From Rhizobium sp. Root708 (GTDB lineage: Bacteria > Pseudomonadota > Alphaproteobacteria > Rhizobiales > Rhizobiaceae): DNA of 64,000 nt. A model generated the notes under the pieces. The model was not told where the DNA came from. It saw only the letters and a program-made list of their open reading frames with translations, and did not search any database. Position 1 is the stretch's first letter. Each line of letters begins with the position of its first letter. Location of the stretch: NCBI RefSeq assembly GCF_001429725.1, contig NZ_LMHV01000005.1, positions 23,449 to 87,448 on the forward strand. The letters are read 5' to 3'. Positions 42,722 through 52,472 of this stretch are shown one piece after another. A program made the translations under genes and the position numbers.

Positions 42722-45700
42722 ATGCCGCTGACGGTGCTCAAGCCTTCCTCGTCTGCTCAATCCCTGGCGATGATGCAGGAAAGCGAGCAGGCGCGTCTTG
42801 TTGCGGGAGGCACCGCCTTGCAACTCGAATGGGCGCGAGGTTTGCTCAAGCCTCCGGTGCTCATCAGCCTCAATGCAATTGCAGGTCTCTCGGGCATCTC
42901 GTTTTGCGGAGGCGGCATGCGGATAGGCTCCGCTACGACGCTCGCTGCGCTTTGCCGTGAGCCGCTGGTTATGGAGCATCTGCCGCTCCTTGCCGCAGCT
43001 TCGCGATCGGTGGCCGCCCCTTCGGTTCGCAATCTCGGAACTCTCGGCGGAAACATAGCCGCCCGCAATGGTTGCCTTCTGCCGGCTCTCCTGGCTCTCG
43101 ACGCCATTATCGAAGGCGAACGGGCGACTGGTCGGTTCCATGAGCGGTCGCTGGACTGGCTGCAGCGGCCGCCTGAACGCTGCGAGGTCATCGAGGCCGT
43201 CTACATCGGAGCCATGGCCGCTGTATCGCGCTGGACCCATCGCAAGATTGGTCTGCGGGCGGCCTTTACGCCAAGCGTCATCGGTGTTGCCGCTTCGCTC
43301 GACATAAGGGACGGCAGAATAGTGAGCGCCCGGCTGGCTGTCGGCGGCGGGAGCGTTGCTCCCGCCCGTCTGCGGGTCGCAGAAGAGTTGCTGGCGTCGC
43401 AACCCGTCGACACGATCGACTGGACCGAATTAAAGACGCAGCTTTCGCAGGAGATATCAGCGCCTGACGATGCCTTCCGGAGCGCGCGCTACCGCAAGAT
43501 GGCGGCGGCGAACGCGCTCGTCTGGGGGCTTCAAGACCAGACGGCATCGAAGCGGCAAACCTCACCCGACACGGCGAAGTCGGCAGGTTCGTCCGGCGAA
43601 ATCAGGCTAAGTCGCGCCGATCAGCCCTCACGCTGGCATGTCAGGCCCGATGTCGCGGCCAAGGTCGATGGCACCTTCTCTTATCTCACGGACAGGCGTG
43701 AGGAGGATATGCTGGTCGGACGCATTCTTCGGGCGGGCGTTGCGCATGCGCGGATCCGCTCGATCGATACGTCTGCAGCCGAAGCGCTCGACGGTGTCGC
43801 GGCTGTTGTGACCCACCGCGATATTGCAGGCCAAAACGCCTTCGGGATCGTCGTCCAGGATCAACCGGCCTTCTGCTTCGACAAGGTCCGCTACGTCGGT
43901 GATGTGGTCGCGGCTGTGGCGGCTGTTGATGCCGCAACCGCCGATGCGGCGCTCGCTTTGATCAAGGTTGACTCTGAGCCTCTGCCGGTTGTCGATGATC
44001 CGGCGGCAGCCCTTGAGGACGGCGCGACTGTCGTTCATCAGGCCGGCAACCTGCAGCGGGTGATCGAGTTTGGGCGCGGTGATGTCGATCAGGGTTTTGC
44101 CGCTGCGACCCACATCCTAGAACGCACCTATACCACCTCCCGGCAAATGCACGGCTTCATGGAAACCGAAGGTGGCTATGCGACGATCGACGCCGATGGG
44201 ACGCTGGCGATCTTCGTCGGCGGGCAGCACGGCGCGCGCGATCGCCTTCAGCTGTCGCGCATCCTTGCGATGGACGAGGGAAAAATTCGGGTGGTGACCA
44301 GCCCGACCGGCGGCGCCTTTGGCGGCAAGGACGAGCTGACGGTGCAGCCGGCACTGGCGCTTCTGGCGCTGAAGTCTCGTCGGCCCGTGCGCATCCAGTT
44401 GTCGCGTGCGGAATCCGTGATCGCAGGCGTCAAACGCCATCCCATGACCATCCGCATGCGCACGGCCTGCGATGGTGAGGGGCGGTTGCTCGCGCAGGAG
44501 GTCGATGTCCTCGCGGATGCCGGCGCTTATGCGTCGCTTGGGTCTGGCGTTCTCGAGACGGCGCTTGAGCATGCGGCCGGCCCCTATCTCGTTGACAACG
44601 TCCGCACACGGGGACGCCTCGCTTACACCAACAATGGTGTCGGCGGAGCTTTTCGCGGCTTTGGCGCCAACCAGATGACCTACGCGATCGAATGCCAGAT
44701 GGATGAGTTGGCAAAAAGATGCGGCATCACGCCTGCCGAGATCCGACGCCGGAATCTGAGAAGCCCGGGACTGCCCGGCTATCTCGGTCAGGTGGTTGCT
44801 CCATCCGAGCGGCTCAGCCAGATGCTGAGTGCAGCGACCGCAAGTGAGTTGTGGCGCAGACCAGACTCCGATGTCGACGCCGAGGAGATCGTAGGTGTCG
44901 GCATGGCGCTCAACTACCAGGGGAACGGCTTGGGCTCCGCGGTGCCCGATCCGGCCGGCGGCGCATTGCGACTGAATAGCGACGGGATGATCGAGGCAGC
45001 CTATGGGCTTGATGAGATGGGGCAGGGGCTGCTGACATCCATCCAGGCGGCGGTCTCGGCTCAGATGGGTTGCGCGCGCAACGACGTCCTTCCTGTCGTC
45101 GGTGATACGCGCTGTACTCCGGATTCCGGCTCGACGACGGCCTCGCGAGGGGGCTACGTGGTCTGGGAGGTGGCAAGGACGGCAGGGCCTGAGTTCTCGC
45201 GCAGGCTTCTGGTGGCAGCAGCTGCCTTGCTCGCGCGGTCGGAGGAAACCTTGAAGATCGGCGCCGGAGGTCTTGTGGAGGCCGGAAGCAACAGCGGCGA
45301 GCTTCTTCTGAGCTTCCGACAGCTTGCCCAATCACTTGCTCCGGATGCGTTGCCAAGTGTCACTGTCGCATTCGACTTTCCGAAAACCGACTATCAATCC
45401 GGCAACGCCCGCTACATCTTCGCTTTTGGCGCCTGCCTTGCTCGCGTTGCCATCAGCCGCGTCACTGGCGCCGTCAGGGTTCTGGACATCCACCAGCATA
45501 CGGCCGCCGGCCCTGTCATCGATGTCGCTGCCTATCTCGGCCAGATGGAAGGCGGCGCTATCCAGGGGCTTGGCTTCACGCTCACCGAAGACGCCATCAT
45601 GGCTGCGGGTGAGTATGTAACGAAGAACCTCGACAGCTACATGTTGCCCAGCGTGCGCGATACCGCTGCCCGGATTTCGGTCTTTGCACTCGAAGACCTC

Positions 45701-45862
45701 GATCCCGGCGACACTCTTGGGCCTCGCGGCGCCGGCGAACTGGGCATCGGTGCGATCACGCCGGCGATTGCCAACGCCGTCGCGGACGCAATCGGACACT
45801 TCCCGACATCCATTCCTGTCAGCCCCAAGCGGGTTCTTGATGTACTGGAGGCTGGCCGATGA
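42722..45862 (+). CDS. Xanthine dehydrogenase-family fusion: FAD subunit joined to molybdenum subunit
   Basis: A 1046-residue fusion. Residues about 1-270 are a CoxM-like FAD subunit (LVAGGTALQLEW, NLGTLGGNIAARNG). After a Ser/Thr-rich linker (about 270-300) comes a CoxL/XdhB-like Mo-cofactor subunit (GGAFGGKDELTVQPALAL, GVGGAFRGFGANQMTYAIE, and GAGELG carrying the likely catalytic Glu). Known enzymes keep these apart or fuse FAD to FeS. It would hydroxylate a ring carbon, probably of a purine. ATG 42722 is used; GTG 42716, just after the preceding stop, is possible. Confidence 0.88.
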   Translation: MPLTVLKPSSSAQSLAMMQESEQARLVAGGTALQLEWARGLLKPPVLISLNAIAGLSGISFCGGGMRIGSATTLAALCREPLVMEHLPLLAAASRSVAAPSVRNLGTLGGNIAARNGCLLPALLALDAIIEGERATGRFHERSLDWLQRPPERCEVIEAVYIGAMAAVSRWTHRKIGLRAAFTPSVIGVAASLDIRDGRIVSARLAVGGGSVAPARLRVAEELLASQPVDTIDWTELKTQLSQEISAPDDAFRSARYRKMAAANALVWGLQDQTASKRQTSPDTAKSAGSSGEIRLSRADQPSRWHVRPDVAAKVDGTFSYLTDRREEDMLVGRILRAGVAHARIRSIDTSAAEALDGVAAVVTHRDIAGQNAFGIVVQDQPAFCFDKVRYVGDVVAAVAAVDAATADAALALIKVDSEPLPVVDDPAAALEDGATVVHQAGNLQRVIEFGRGDVDQGFAAATHILERTYTTSRQMHGFMETEGGYATIDADGTLAIFVGGQHGARDRLQLSRILAMDEGKIRVVTSPTGGAFGGKDELTVQPALALLALKSRRPVRIQLSRAESVIAGVKRHPMTIRMRTACDGEGRLLAQEVDVLADAGAYASLGSGVLETALEHAAGPYLVDNVRTRGRLAYTNNGVGGAFRGFGANQMTYAIECQMDELAKRCGITPAEIRRRNLRSPGLPGYLGQVVAPSERLSQMLSAATASELWRRPDSDVDAEEIVGVGMALNYQGNGLGSAVPDPAGGALRLNSDGMIEAAYGLDEMGQGLLTSIQAAVSAQMGCARNDVLPVVGDTRCTPDSGSTTASRGGYVVWEVARTAGPEFSRRLLVAAAALLARSEETLKIGAGGLVEAGSNSGELLLSFRQLAQSLAPDALPSVTVAFDFPKTDYQSGNARYIFAFGACLARVAISRVTGAVRVLDIHQHTAAGPVIDVAAYLGQMEGGAIQGLGFTLTEDAIMAAGEYVTKNLDSYMLPSVRDTAARISVFALEDLDPGDTLGPRGAGELGIGAITPAIANAVADAIGHFPTSIPVSPKRVLDVLEAGR

Positions 45863-46365
45863 GCGCGATGACTTCGCTGCCGCTACGGTTTCGGCTGAAC
45901 GGCAAAACGGTATTGCTGGACGTAGAGCAGGAAAAGCGCCTGTCAGACATTCTGAGAGAAGATCTCGGTCTTACGGCAAGTAAGAACGGCTGCGGCATTG
46001 GCAGATGCGGAGCCTGCATGGTGCTGATGAACCGACAGGCGGTCAACGGATGCCTTGTCATGGCTTGGCAGATGCAGGATGCGGAGATCATCAGTCCGGA
46101 GGGCCTTGACGATCTCGATATTGCGCGCGCGGTCAAGGCCGGCTTGGTGCAAGAAAACGCATTCCAGTGCGGCTATTGCGCCCCAGGCTTCACAATCTCT
46201 CTCGTATCGCTTCTCGGTGAAAAGCCTGATGCAACGGAGGCGGATGTGCTGACGGCGCTCGAAGGCAATATCTGCCGCTGCACCGGTTACCATTCGATTA
46301 TTCGCGGCGCCCTCACTGCCATAAACCAAATTCGTGCCTCACATGCACTATCCGGAGAAGACTGA
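45859..46365 (+). CDS. Xanthine dehydrogenase-family 2Fe-2S subunit
   Basis: A 168-residue CoxS/XdhC-like iron-sulfur subunit with both clusters: the plant ferredoxin-type set (NGCGIGRCGACMV... NGCL) and the helical set (CGYCAPGF and CRCTGYHS). It passes electrons between the Mo and FAD sites of the fused partner, which it overlaps by ATGA. With the fusion it gives a two-gene enzyme. Confidence 0.93.
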   Translation: MSAMTSLPLRFRLNGKTVLLDVEQEKRLSDILREDLGLTASKNGCGIGRCGACMVLMNRQAVNGCLVMAWQMQDAEIISPEGLDDLDIARAVKAGLVQENAFQCGYCAPGFTISLVSLLGEKPDATEADVLTALEGNICRCTGYHSIIRGALTAINQIRASHALSGED

Positions 46366-46366
46366 C

Positions 46367-47881
46367 ATGTCCCTTTCCATCAAGGCTTTCGAGCCCACCA
46401 GTGCCGGTGCGCGTGCCTTTCTCGCTCGCCCACAGAAGCAGCTTCTTATCGATGGCTCATGGGTCGATGCGGCAGAGGGAAAGCGCTTTTCCACCTATGA
46501 TCCGGCCAACGGGCGCTTTCTGGCGGAACTCTCGGAGGCAAGTGCCGCGGATGTGGATGCCGCAGTCCTTGCCGCGCGCCGTGCCTTCGAATCCGACGCC
46601 TGGCGCGGGCTCACGCCATCCGCGCGCGGCAAGCTGCTGTGGCGAATTGCCGACCTTATAGACAGCCATGCCGACGAACTCGCCGAACTGGAGACGCTGG
46701 ATCAAGGAAAATCCTTCAAGACCGGCCGACTGGGTGAAATTCCCGCGTCGGCCGAGCAATTTCGCTATTTCGCCGGCTTTGCCACGAAAATTCTCGGAAC
46801 GACGATACCGACATCGATTGCCTATCAACCCGCGGGCAAGCGTGTCTTTGCTTACACCACCCGCGAGCCGATCGGCGTCGTCGCAGCGATCACGCCCTGG
46901 AATTCGCCGATGCTGATGGCCGCCATGAAGCTCGCGCCGGCGCTCGCGGCAGGCTGCACCGTCGTCCTGAAACCAGCGGAAGAGACGTCGCTGACTGCCT
47001 TGCGCCTCGGTGAACTGATGATCGAGGCAGGCCTGCCTGACGGCGTCGTCAATATAGTAACGGGCTTCGGCGAATGCGTTGGTGCAGCGCTCACGGCCCA
47101 TCCCGATGTGGACAAAGTGGCTTTCACCGGATCGACTGATGTCGGCAAGCTGATTGTCGGTGCGGCGCGCGGCAATCTGAAGAAGCTGACGCTCGAACTT
47201 GGCGGAAAATCGCCGGCGATCGTCATGCCGGATGCCGACATGACGTTGGCGGTTCCCGGTATTGCCCGAGGCATATTCGCCAACGCCGGACAGGTCTGCG
47301 TCGCGGGTTCGCGGGTCTACGCGCATCGAGCGGTCTATGAGCAACTGGTCGATGGCCTGACGCGTGAGGCAGAAAAGCTGACGCTTGGCCACGGCCTCGA
47401 CCCGCAAACCGACCTCGGGCCGTTGGTCAATCGCAAACAGGCGGATCGAGTCGCGGGCTATATTACCGACGGTGTCGGGGAAGGCGCCGAAATCGCGGCC
47501 GGGGGCAGGCAAGTCGGGGACGAGGCGACGTTTTTTGAGCCCACGGTCGTCACGGGCGTGACGCAGGCCATGCGTATGATGCAGGAAGAGATATTCGGCC
47601 CCGTGGTCGCCGTGACACCGTTCGATGACGTCGATGCGGCGATCACATACGCGAACGACTCTCCCTACGGTCTTGCAGGCAGCGTTTGGACGTCCGACCT
47701 CAGCGCAGCTCACCGCCTTTCGGCCCGGATCCGGTCCGGCACCGTTTGGATCAACTGCCATTCGTACTTCTCGCCGGAACTGCCGAAGGGAGGCCACAAG
47801 CAATCGGGTTGGGGCTACGAAAACGGTGCGCAGGGTCTTGAGAACTATCTCGAGACGAAGACCGTCTGCGCGGTGATCTGA
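46367..47881 (+). CDS. NAD(P)-dependent aldehyde dehydrogenase
   Basis: A 504-residue ALDH-superfamily enzyme: ITPWNSPMLMAAMKLAPALA (cofactor-binding), LELGGKSPAIV (catalytic Glu), NAGQVCVAGSRV (catalytic Cys) and EEIFGPVVAV. It ends with the usual oligomerisation segment. ATG 46367 begins one base after the FeS gene stop. It probably oxidises an aldehyde made by the ThDP decarboxylase or the GMC enzyme, or formaldehyde-type products of N-dealkylation; the last is speculative. Confidence 0.9.
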   Translation: MSLSIKAFEPTSAGARAFLARPQKQLLIDGSWVDAAEGKRFSTYDPANGRFLAELSEASAADVDAAVLAARRAFESDAWRGLTPSARGKLLWRIADLIDSHADELAELETLDQGKSFKTGRLGEIPASAEQFRYFAGFATKILGTTIPTSIAYQPAGKRVFAYTTREPIGVVAAITPWNSPMLMAAMKLAPALAAGCTVVLKPAEETSLTALRLGELMIEAGLPDGVVNIVTGFGECVGAALTAHPDVDKVAFTGSTDVGKLIVGAARGNLKKLTLELGGKSPAIVMPDADMTLAVPGIARGIFANAGQVCVAGSRVYAHRAVYEQLVDGLTREAEKLTLGHGLDPQTDLGPLVNRKQADRVAGYITDGVGEGAEIAAGGRQVGDEATFFEPTVVTGVTQAMRMMQEEIFGPVVAVTPFDDVDAAITYANDSPYGLAGSVWTSDLSAAHRLSARIRSGTVWINCHSYFSPELPKGGHKQSGWGYENGAQGLENYLETKTVCAVI

Positions 47882-47980
47882 GAGCCGTCATCATCTCGGT
47901 AGAGCGCGGTCATCGGTCAAAGCCTGTATGATCGCGATCGCTGTCGGCAAAGTCAGTGGCCCGCCATGACTGATCTGCAG

Positions 47981-48139
47981 TTAATAGCTGCAGGGGCGGT
48001 CGTTGTTGAAGCCGAGCGCGCAAGCCGAGTTCAGATCGGCGGACGGATTCTGGTGATAGTTCGTCGTCGTGCAGGCTGCGACGATCAACGCCATGCTGAT
48101 CAACGCGCCTGCTAACATCGGTGCACGAAATCGGTTCAT
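47981..48139 (-). CDS. Small lipoprotein (52 aa)
   Basis: A 52-residue protein with a lipoprotein signal (LISMALIVAAC with the lipobox Cys near residue 24) and a short polar tail with two further Cys residues. A GGGAGGCAG ribosome site precedes ATG 48139. Small lipoproteins of this type are common in rhizobia and have no known function. It is convergent with the aldehyde dehydrogenase gene. Confidence 0.65.
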   Translation of the reverse strand: MNRFRAPMLAGALISMALIVAACTTTNYHQNPSADLNSACALGFNNDRPCSY

Positions 48140-48523
48140 CTCTGCCTCCCGTTTTTTCGAAGGCTGCCCGCGCGTGCTGCGGACAGGATCACCAAGCACT
48201 ATCGCTCGAATTCGGATGAACCGCCAGCGGTTCGATGACGACAACTTTTTCTGATCTACTTGCGATGCCGTATCTATGACGACCACGGCAGCCAGAAGCG
48301 TGAGCGCAACCTGCTCCCAAGCGACGGTTTTGAGCGGCAACCGTTCGCGACAGGATTGGAAGCCGGCGGAGATCGGTCTCGCGAAAAGAGGTGCGCCGGT
48401 TCGTCAAAGCGAGTGTTTTTCCTTGAGACCAGCACCGCATGATGGGTTCTCGACACACGCAGGCATGGCATCCCGGCAATGAGCGTGCTAGCAGCACACC
48501 CAATTCAGTCTTGAGGAATGATC
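48140..48523. other. Divergent intergenic region (384 bp, no gene)
   Basis: The gap lies between the minus-strand lipoprotein and the plus-strand LysR gene. Frames in it lack ribosome sites and recognisable features. I see no clear promoter boxes or strong hairpin; it presumably carries both promoters. Confidence 0.55.
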
Positions 48524-49423
48524 ATGGTTCCAGGGCGTATGTTGATGCCGCCCCTCAACGCGCTTGTCGTCTTCGACAGCGCGGCCCGTCTCGGCAACTT
48601 TTCGCGCGCCGGGCACGAATTGGGCCTGACGCAAAGTGCCGTTAGCCGCCAGATTGGAAAGCTGGAGGGCTTTATTGGCTCGAAGCTGTTCATGCGGCTG
48701 CCTTCAGGTGTCCAGCTGACCGCGATCGGTGAGAGCTATGCTGCCGATGTAAGCCGTCTGCTCGGCGAGCTCGGCGCGGTTACAGATGGTTTGCGGGCGT
48801 GGTCAGGGCCGAAGCAGATCACCATCGCCTGCTCGCGCGGCATTGCCGATCAATGGTTCCTGTCGCGCATCGCGCAATTGAAGCAGGACTTTCCCGGCAT
48901 CGAGATCCGTCTCCGGGTGACCGACGACGTCGCGCATCTGAGGTTAGACGAATTCGACCTTGCCCTGTTCTACCGCAAGGAACGTCCGATCGGCGTCAAT
49001 CTGACGGTGCTGGCGCGTGAGGAAATCGTGCCGGTTTCCGCGCCCGGTACGAGCAACCTCATGGATATCGACGAGCCCCTGCTGATTTCGATCGAGGATC
49101 CGATGCGCGAATGGCAGGGCTGGAGCGATTGGTGGCAGGATTCCGGTCTGCGCCGGCCGTCCGCGGCGCGCGAGTGGCGCCTTGGCGACTATGGACTTTG
49201 CACGGCTGCCGCAGCGCAGGGTCTAGGCATTGCGCTTGGCTGGACATGGCTCATCCGCGATCAGCTCGACAACGGCACGCTCGTGCCGGTCCATAGTCAT
49301 CTGATGCTCTCGAACGCCTATTTCTATCTGATGCGCCCAGCCGACCGGCATCAGCGAAAGATCGTCAGGGAAGTGTCTGATGGGCTGATTGCCAGCAATG
49401 GCGGCAGCTACGATACCCAATAG
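48524..49423 (+). CDS. LysR-family regulator, GcvA-like
   Basis: A 299-residue LysR regulator. The N-terminal PPLNALVVFDSAARLGNFSRAGHELGLTQSAVSRQIGKL is the GcvA subgroup pattern; the effector domain contains ITIACSRGIADQWFL and DLALFYRKERP. ATG 48524 has GAGGA six bases upstream; ATG 48518 overlaps that site. Its target is not clear. The peptide-type transporter operon starting at 49960 on the same strand is one candidate. Confidence 0.88.
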   Translation: MVPGRMLMPPLNALVVFDSAARLGNFSRAGHELGLTQSAVSRQIGKLEGFIGSKLFMRLPSGVQLTAIGESYAADVSRLLGELGAVTDGLRAWSGPKQITIACSRGIADQWFLSRIAQLKQDFPGIEIRLRVTDDVAHLRLDEFDLALFYRKERPIGVNLTVLAREEIVPVSAPGTSNLMDIDEPLLISIEDPMREWQGWSDWWQDSGLRRPSAAREWRLGDYGLCTAAAAQGLGIALGWTWLIRDQLDNGTLVPVHSHLMLSNAYFYLMRPADRHQRKIVREVSDGLIASNGGSYDTQ

Positions 49424-49449
49424 CCGAGCGGAAAGCGCTCGACGGGCGG

Positions 49450-49704
49450 TTAACCGCCCATCCGTGTGCGTGCCATGCGGAAGCGGACGTATCCGATGAT
49501 CGTGAAAACCAGCCAGGCAATCTGCGTGACCAGCGAGCCGAGATTGAAGTTGCACGACAGCGAATAGATCAGGCAGATACCACCAAGAACATTCAGCAAC
49601 GTCGTTCTGCTGTCTTCAACCGCAAGAACGCGGAGTTGTAGCAATGCATAGGCCGTAAGATAGAAGACAGCGCCGATGAGGCCGACGATATCCGGCAAAG
49701 TCAT
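49450..49704 (-). CDS. CBU_0592-family small membrane protein
   Basis: An 84-residue membrane protein with three hydrophobic segments (IVGLIGAVFYLTAYALLQL, LLNVLGGICLIYSLSCNFN and VTQIAWLVFTIIGYV). It fits the CBU_0592 family of unknown function, often seen in proteobacteria as a lone gene. It is convergent with the LysR gene, leaving a 26-bp gap. Confidence 0.75.
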   Translation of the reverse strand: MTLPDIVGLIGAVFYLTAYALLQLRVLAVEDSRTTLLNVLGGICLIYSLSCNFNLGSLVTQIAWLVFTIIGYVRFRMARTRMGG

Positions 49705-49959
49705 TTTGATCCTCCAGGATCGTATGCTGCAGGTGATAAATTGCGCTCCATCAAGCGGAAGGTGCTATTTTCCGTCCGACGTGCGGCTGCTCCTTTAGCT
49801 GCGTCGCAGCAAAAGCCAACGCGCACAAATCGCATGACCCTATGACTAAAAGTCATACCGGATGACGGTTTTGCTGGCCTAGTCATGCCTGCCGATGTGC
49901 GCTAGGCCAGCCGCTTAAATTTCCATGGCGAAAACGCCGTGAACGAAGGGAACAATACG

Positions 49960-51525
49960 ATGTCGAGCAACAAACCCACCTTTGAACTCACGCGCCGCGG
50001 CTTCATGGCCGGCACAGCAGGGTTTGGCGTGATGTCAGCCGCGGGCCTGATCGGCATGCCCGCGCTGGCGGCCGACGAAAAACCAAAGAAGGGTGGCGTC
50101 CTCAAGCTCGGTATCGGCGGCGGCAGCACGACCGACAATTTCGACCCACGTATCCTGAAAGACTGGGTTCCCGTGAACCAGGCCTACATGGTCATGAACG
50201 GTCTGGTCGAAATCGACGCCAACAACAATGCCGTTCCCGAACTCTTCGAAAGCTGGGAAACCAAGCCCGGCGCGGTTGAGTGGACCTTCAAGGTGCGCCA
50301 GGGCGTGACATTCCATAACGGCAAGTCGCTCACCGCCGACGACATCATTTACTCCCTGAACCTTCATCGCGGTGAGACGAGCTCGGGCGCCCGCTCCGTC
50401 GCCGCGCAGTTTGCCGATGTCGCCAAGGTTTCGGAGTCTGAAATCAAGATCACACTGACAAGCGGCAATGCTGACCTTCCCTACATCCTCTCCGACTACC
50501 ACTTCCTTGTGGTGCCGGATGGTTGGACCGATTTCAACAAGCCTGTCGGCACCGGCCCGTTCGTCTACGACACCTACCAGCCGGGCGTACGTGCCCGTTT
50601 CAAGCGAAACGAAAGCTACTGGAAGCCGAATGCGGCCTGGGTCGATGCCGTCGAAGTCATCGTCATCAACGACATTTCCGCGCGTACCAACGCCATGATG
50701 TCCGGCCAGGTCCACGCGATCAACCAACTCGACTTCAAGACGGTCGATCTGCTCAAGCGCAACCCGAACCTGAATATCGTGCAGTCGGCAGGCGGCCAGC
50801 ACTTCACCTTCCTGATGGATTGCACGCATGCGCCGTTCACCGACAACAACATCCGCCTCGCCGTGAAGCATGCCATCGACCGCGAGCAGCTGCTGAAGAC
50901 CGCTTTGCGCGGATACGGCCGCATCGGCAACGATCACCCGATCCCGAGCACCGATCCCTTCTATGCCGCTGACCTGCCGCAGCGCCCTTACGATCCTGAG
51001 AAGTCGAAGTTCTATCTCAAGCAGGCTGGCCTCGATAATCTGAAGTTGACGCTGTCGGCCTCGGATGCCGCCTTCTCGGGCGCCGTCGATGCTGCTGCCA
51101 TCTTCCGCACAGGTGCTGCCGCAAGCGGTATCGACGTCTCGATCAAGCGCGAGCCGGCCGATGGTTACTGGGATAATGTATGGATGAAAGCGCCATTCTG
51201 CATGTCCTACTGGGGTGGCCGACCGACCGCTGACCAGATGCTCACGATCGCCTATTCGTCCACCTCGGCGCAGAACGACACGCACTGGAAAAACGAGAAG
51301 TTCGATGCCAAGCTGCTTGAGGCACGCGCTCTTCTCGACAACCAGAAGCGCAAGGAAATCTACGCTGAACTGCAGGGGCTGATCTCAAACGAGGGCGGCG
51401 CCATGATCCCGATGTTCGGCGACTATCTGGATGCGACGTCCAAGAAGCTGAAGGGTGTGACGACACATCCGATGTTCAACTTCATGGGCGCGCGCCTGGC
51501 AGAAAAGGTCTGGCTAGAATCGTAA
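49960..51525 (+). CDS. Dpp-type ABC transporter substrate-binding protein (second system)
   Basis: A 521-residue periplasmic SBP_bac_5 protein exported by a Tat signal (LTRRGFMAGTAGFGVMSAAG... ALAA). Family segments: GLVEIDANNNAVPELFESWE, VRQGVTFHNGKSLTADDI and HAIDREQLLKTALRGYG. ATG 49960 follows AAGGG; a GTG at 49939 is less likely. It leads a five-gene operon that ends with a serine hydrolase, suggesting a peptide-like or ester-like ligand. The 255 bp upstream show no gene. Confidence 0.9.
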   Translation: MSSNKPTFELTRRGFMAGTAGFGVMSAAGLIGMPALAADEKPKKGGVLKLGIGGGSTTDNFDPRILKDWVPVNQAYMVMNGLVEIDANNNAVPELFESWETKPGAVEWTFKVRQGVTFHNGKSLTADDIIYSLNLHRGETSSGARSVAAQFADVAKVSESEIKITLTSGNADLPYILSDYHFLVVPDGWTDFNKPVGTGPFVYDTYQPGVRARFKRNESYWKPNAAWVDAVEVIVINDISARTNAMMSGQVHAINQLDFKTVDLLKRNPNLNIVQSAGGQHFTFLMDCTHAPFTDNNIRLAVKHAIDREQLLKTALRGYGRIGNDHPIPSTDPFYAADLPQRPYDPEKSKFYLKQAGLDNLKLTLSASDAAFSGAVDAAAIFRTGAAASGIDVSIKREPADGYWDNVWMKAPFCMSYWGGRPTADQMLTIAYSSTSAQNDTHWKNEKFDAKLLEARALLDNQKRKEIYAELQGLISNEGGAMIPMFGDYLDATSKKLKGVTTHPMFNFMGARLAEKVWLES

Positions 51526-52472
51526 TGGCACGTCTTATCCTCCGGCGGATTGCTCTAGGCATCCTGACCCTTCTCCTGGTATCGGCGTTGATCTTCGCCG
51601 GTACCCAACTCCTCCCCGGCGACGTTGCCTCGGCAATCCTCGGCCAGAACGCAACGCCGGAATCGCTTGCCGTGCTCCGCGGTCAGCTCGGCCTCGACCA
51701 GCCGATCCTCCAGCGTTATGTCACGTGGCTTGCTGGTTTCCTCACCGGTGATCTCGGCAACTCGCTCGCTAACCAGCAGCCGGTCGCCGAACTCTTGTGG
51801 CCACGCTTCTGGAACACGATGGCTCTTGCCGCATTCGCAGCGGTTATCAGCGTCCCGGTCGCAATCGTTCTCGGTCTTCTCAGCGCCGTCAATCGCGGCG
51901 GGATCTTCGACCGGATCGTCAATATTCTCGCATTGGCCTTCGTGTCGCTGCCGGAGTATTTCCTGGGCCTTCTGCTGATCCTCTTCCTGTCCATCCGCTT
52001 CAACCTGCTGCCGAGTCTGGCCGACACCTATGACGGCATGACCTTCATGGAGTGGGTGCAGGCAACAGCGCTGCCTGCGTTGACGCTCGTCCTCGTGACG
52101 GTTGCGCAGATGATGCGCATGACACGCACCGCCGTGCTGTCGGTGATGGATCAAGCCTATGTGGAGACGGCCTATCTGAAAGGGCTGCGCACCCGCCGGG
52201 TCGTCACCCGTCACGCCTTGCCGAATGCCGCCGCGCCGATCGTCAATGTCGTGGCCTTCAATATTGCCTACCTGATCACAGGCGTGGTGCTGGTCGAAGC
52301 GGTGTTCAATTACAACGGCTTGGGTCGCTTCATGGTCGACGCCGTCTCCAAACGCGATCTGCCATTGGTCCAGGCCGCCGCCCTGGTTTTCGGTGCAGCA
52401 TACGTGATCCTCAACATCGTGGCCGACGTTGCCGCCATCGCACTTAATCCGCGCCTGAGGCATCCTCGATGA
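51525..52472 (+). CDS. ABC transporter permease, DppB type (second system)
   Basis: A 315-residue permease with the DppB pattern: LILRRIALGILTLLLVSALI, LPGDVASAILGQNATPESLA, GDLGNSLANQQPV, and the coupling loop YVETAYLKGLRTRRVV. Its ATG uses the last base of the preceding stop (TAATG), so translation is coupled to the binding protein. Confidence 0.92.
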   Translation: MARLILRRIALGILTLLLVSALIFAGTQLLPGDVASAILGQNATPESLAVLRGQLGLDQPILQRYVTWLAGFLTGDLGNSLANQQPVAELLWPRFWNTMALAAFAAVISVPVAIVLGLLSAVNRGGIFDRIVNILALAFVSLPEYFLGLLLILFLSIRFNLLPSLADTYDGMTFMEWVQATALPALTLVLVTVAQMMRMTRTAVLSVMDQAYVETAYLKGLRTRRVVTRHALPNAAAPIVNVVAFNIAYLITGVVLVEAVFNYNGLGRFMVDAVSKRDLPLVQAAALVFGAAYVILNIVADVAAIALNPRLRHPR

